The position numbers were made by a program, and so were the translations under genes. DNA of 64,000 nucleotides. Source: Amoebidium appalachense (lineage: Eukaryota; Ichthyosporea). Shown here one piece after another: positions 61,454 to 64,000 of the stretch. Where the stretch lies: NCBI GenBank assembly GCA_963693365.1, contig CAVNZM010000014.1, positions 434,001-498,000 on the forward strand. Reading direction: 5' to 3'. The notes under the pieces are model-generated. The model saw nothing but the letters and a program-made list of their open reading frames with translations, was not told the DNA's origin and made no database searches. Each line of letters starts with the position of its first letter. The stretch's first letter is position 1.

Positions 61454-61591
61454 TGTGATCCACCGTAAGTCTGTCTGCCTATAAACAAAAGGTCCGATAA
61501 TGTCCGACATTCCCCTACTCCCCTCCTCCCCGCGCTCCAAAAAAAAAACTTCCAAAAACAAAAAAAAATGGGGTTGGGGGGAGGGGGGGAA

Positions 61592-61637
<46 letters not shown>

Positions 61638-61734
61638 CTCTGCCTGTGTGCGTGAGCTGCCGTCCATGAGCTGGGCAGGGCATTGTGGTTTCTTCTCTGT
61701 GTGCAATTAACTGGAATACGAGGTGTGTGTGTGT

Positions 61735-61784
<50 letters not shown>

Positions 61785-62072
61785 ATGTGCGTGTGCGTGC
61801 GTGTACCTGCATGTGTGTACTTGTGTGGGTGGGTGGGTGGCGGCTGGATGGTTGGTGTGTGTGTGTGTGTGTGGATGTTGGGGGGGATCCGGAGGGAGTG
61901 GGCAAGGGGGGGATAGACCGAACTGACCACATATCTACCCCGTGGAGGGTTTTTAACGGCTACCGAATAAATGAGTAATGTCCAGCGAGTATTTGCGCTA
62001 TGAAGGAAATTCAAAGAGGGTGCAAAGATTCGTATTGGGGGAGATGTGTGTAGATGTGTGCGTGTATGTGCC

Positions 62073-62134
<62 letters not shown>

Positions 62135-62192
62135 TGTGAGTGTGTGTGTGTGTGTGTTTTGTGTGTGTGTGTGTGTGACACTGTTTGTGTGT

Positions 62193-62239
<47 letters not shown>

Positions 62240-62312
62240 CGCGTTTTAACAGCGGTAAATTTCCGTATCTCATAATATATCCCTCTACACACACGCACAC
62301 ACAAACGCGTGC

Positions 62313-62391
<79 letters not shown>

Positions 62392-62614
62392 CACACACAC
62401 ACACATACACACACACACCTCTGGGGTAGTTGAGGGCCAGTATGCCCCGCCTGCGCACCCTCCCTCCCACTTCACCCCTTCCCCTTCCCCTTCCCCCCCC
62501 CCTTCCCCTCCCGGAGGTTTTATACTGGGGTGGGGCGTGTTGGTAGTTTTTCTGTTGAAGGCATGCACCACGCGTGCACGCATGCACACACATTATGTAT
62601 AATTCACACACACA

Positions 62615-62645
<31 letters not shown>

Positions 62646-64000
62646 GCGCGCGCGCGCGCGCGCACACACACACGCACGCACACACACGCACGCACGCACG
62701 CACGCACACACGCACACACACACACGCACAAGCACGCACACGCACACACACACACACACACACACGCTTACACACACACACACACACACATGTACACACA
62801 CACACAGACACACACAGGCTCACAGGCACACGCACACGCGCAGTGTCGCACACACACGTACACAAGCACCTACACACGCACGCATGCACACACACATGTG
62901 TACACACACACACACACACACACACGCATGCACCCACACACGCACGCACGCACGCACACACACACACAAACACACAGAAACACACAGAAACACACAGGCC
63001 TGCCGCAACCGCTCCATGCAAGCTTTTGACAACGGGAGAGATTGATTACATACATCAGTACATCAGTACAGATTCTATAGAGAGCATACGCCAAGCAGCG
63101 GCACCAGTCAGATCCTGAGCAGCACGTGAGAAACCTCCGAAACTCTCACAATAATTTCAAGGCATGTCTATCGTTTCTGTATCCCAAAGCCTTTTCAGGT
63201 TCCGAATCGTGTAAAACGGAACACAAGGCTCCCCTGTTTTCTTAAATATCACTGTCAGGTTCGAATTCATGATCACGTAAGACCTAACGAACGTGAGGCT
63301 TTTGTCATGAGTGTTCAAGAGGCGAGCTCCACAGCCTCTTCAAAGAGAAAATGGGCCAGTTTCACGTACATATTCACGTACATAATGGGCACCTTACGTG
63401 CGTGGGCACAACATGTATGTGTATATGTGTCATAAGTACATGGGACATGACGTCCACGGCCCACATGATGTGCGTGCCCCTACCCCGCACGGCGCACATG
63501 ATGTGCGTACAGTCTATTCGATCATGGGCACATGCATGATCAGTCAGGCATGCACATGATGCACATGTGTCCATGTACACATACTTTCTATTTTGTGATT
63601 TCATCTTTGTGTTAACATGAATATCAGGTAAGCAAAAACTTCTTATATGTACGGCACGGAAACATGGCATGCGCAAAGGTGAATGCCTATCAAAACCTGT
63701 AAGTGACACACTTCTTCGAGACTGTGCGTGTTGCGCGCGGTGCACGCGCTGCGCCCGTGTCAGCGGCCAGTGTGCGGCTGTATACAACAGATCTACAAGA
63801 TCAAAGTTTTGAAGATTCTCTGGCAAATCTCTCAATGATTGGCCCAGGAGATCTAGATCTAGATCCTCTGCTCTGACGTCAGACTCATGATCAGCTCCTG
63901 CCTGTCCGTGCCTGAGCGGCGGAGCTCCGAGCGCGTCCGTGCACGTGGGACCGTCACGGAGTACTACACTGAGTAGCCTACGCGCTTGCGTGCCCCGGGT
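60660..64000. other. Right-end intergenic region
   Basis: 60660-61330 and 63000-64000 are mixed unique sequence; between them are C/G-tracts, GT and CA arrays. A block GCTCCAAAAAAAA...ACAAAAAAAAA followed by G recurs at about 61386 and 61532. Near 63463 and 63497, CACATGATGTGCGT is directly repeated. No exon chain could be supported. Confidence 0.5.
62073..62990. repeat. GT, CA and CG microsatellite complex
   Basis: GT arrays (62073-62230), a CG block (62231-62242), CA arrays (62332-62390), a second CG block (62631-62662, about 16 CG units) and interrupted CA up to 62990. It includes the longest pure CG run in the window. Confidence 0.9.

Noticed and set aside
61640-61710. Minus-strand open segment with [10 protein letters not shown]
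   Set aside because: It has an acceptor-like end but no GT donor before the C-tract, and no family was recognised.
62420-62455. Short minus-strand exon candidate reading RGILALNYPR
   Set aside because: A CAG and a GTGTGT border it, but it is only about 32 bases, has no partner exons in phase, and CAG/GTGTGT occur by chance in this repeat environment.
63245-63275. GGTTCGAATTC-like motif as a tRNA T-arm
   Set aside because: No matching acceptor, D or anticodon arms could be folded around it; no tRNA or rRNA gene was found in the window.

Overview
This window is nuclear DNA from an intron-rich, extremely microsatellite-rich eukaryote. Long (GT/CA)n, (GA)n, poly-G and poly-C tracts dominate the text, and most long open frames are simply repeats read through. 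Five complete multi-exon genes and one partial gene could be assembled by hand from GT-AG junctions, reading-phase continuity and recalled family motifs. Total coding lengths are whole codons in every complete model.

Layout, left to right: (1) the 5' end of an ALDH3-type aldehyde dehydrogenase on the minus strand (387-792, running off the left edge); (2) a fragment of a DDE transposase (2346-2921, minus) in repeat-filled intergenic DNA; (3) a 14-exon PhoD-like metallophosphatase with signal peptide and C-terminal membrane helix (18288 down to 8003, minus); (4) a 5-exon triple-CCCH zinc-finger protein resembling ZC3H11A (21892-24869, plus); (5) a 12-exon FBXO9 orthologue with TPR-like segment and F-box (26495-34101, plus); (6) a 19-exon Ku70/XRCC6 gene (51470 down to 36130, minus); (7) an 11-exon Spt23/Mga2-like IPT-domain transcription factor (53835-60659, plus). 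The last 3.3 kb and the stretch from 3 to 8 kb hold no gene I can support.

Organism: FBXO9, Ku70 with a SAP domain and a ZC3H11A-like protein fit an opisthokont. The Spt23/Mga2-type protein and the transposase resemble families I know from fungi. A unicellular holozoan (for example an ichthyosporean-like lineage) or an early-diverging fungus is the best inference; the sequence does not settle it.

The genes do not form a pathway: they are DNA repair (Ku70), ubiquitin ligation (FBXO9), mRNA processing/export (CCCH protein), transcription (Spt23-like), phosphoester hydrolysis (PhoD-like) and aldehyde oxidation (ALDH3). PhoD-like/CCCH and Ku70/Spt23-like are divergent pairs; FBXO9 and Ku70 converge on a spacer with a 317-bp foldback element. 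The most unusual feature is how repeats relate to introns: splice sites lie inside GT and CA arrays, C-tracts start just inside many 5' splice sites, minisatellites begin at 3' splice sites, and homopolymer pairs keep a fixed C-then-A (equivalently T-then-G) order.
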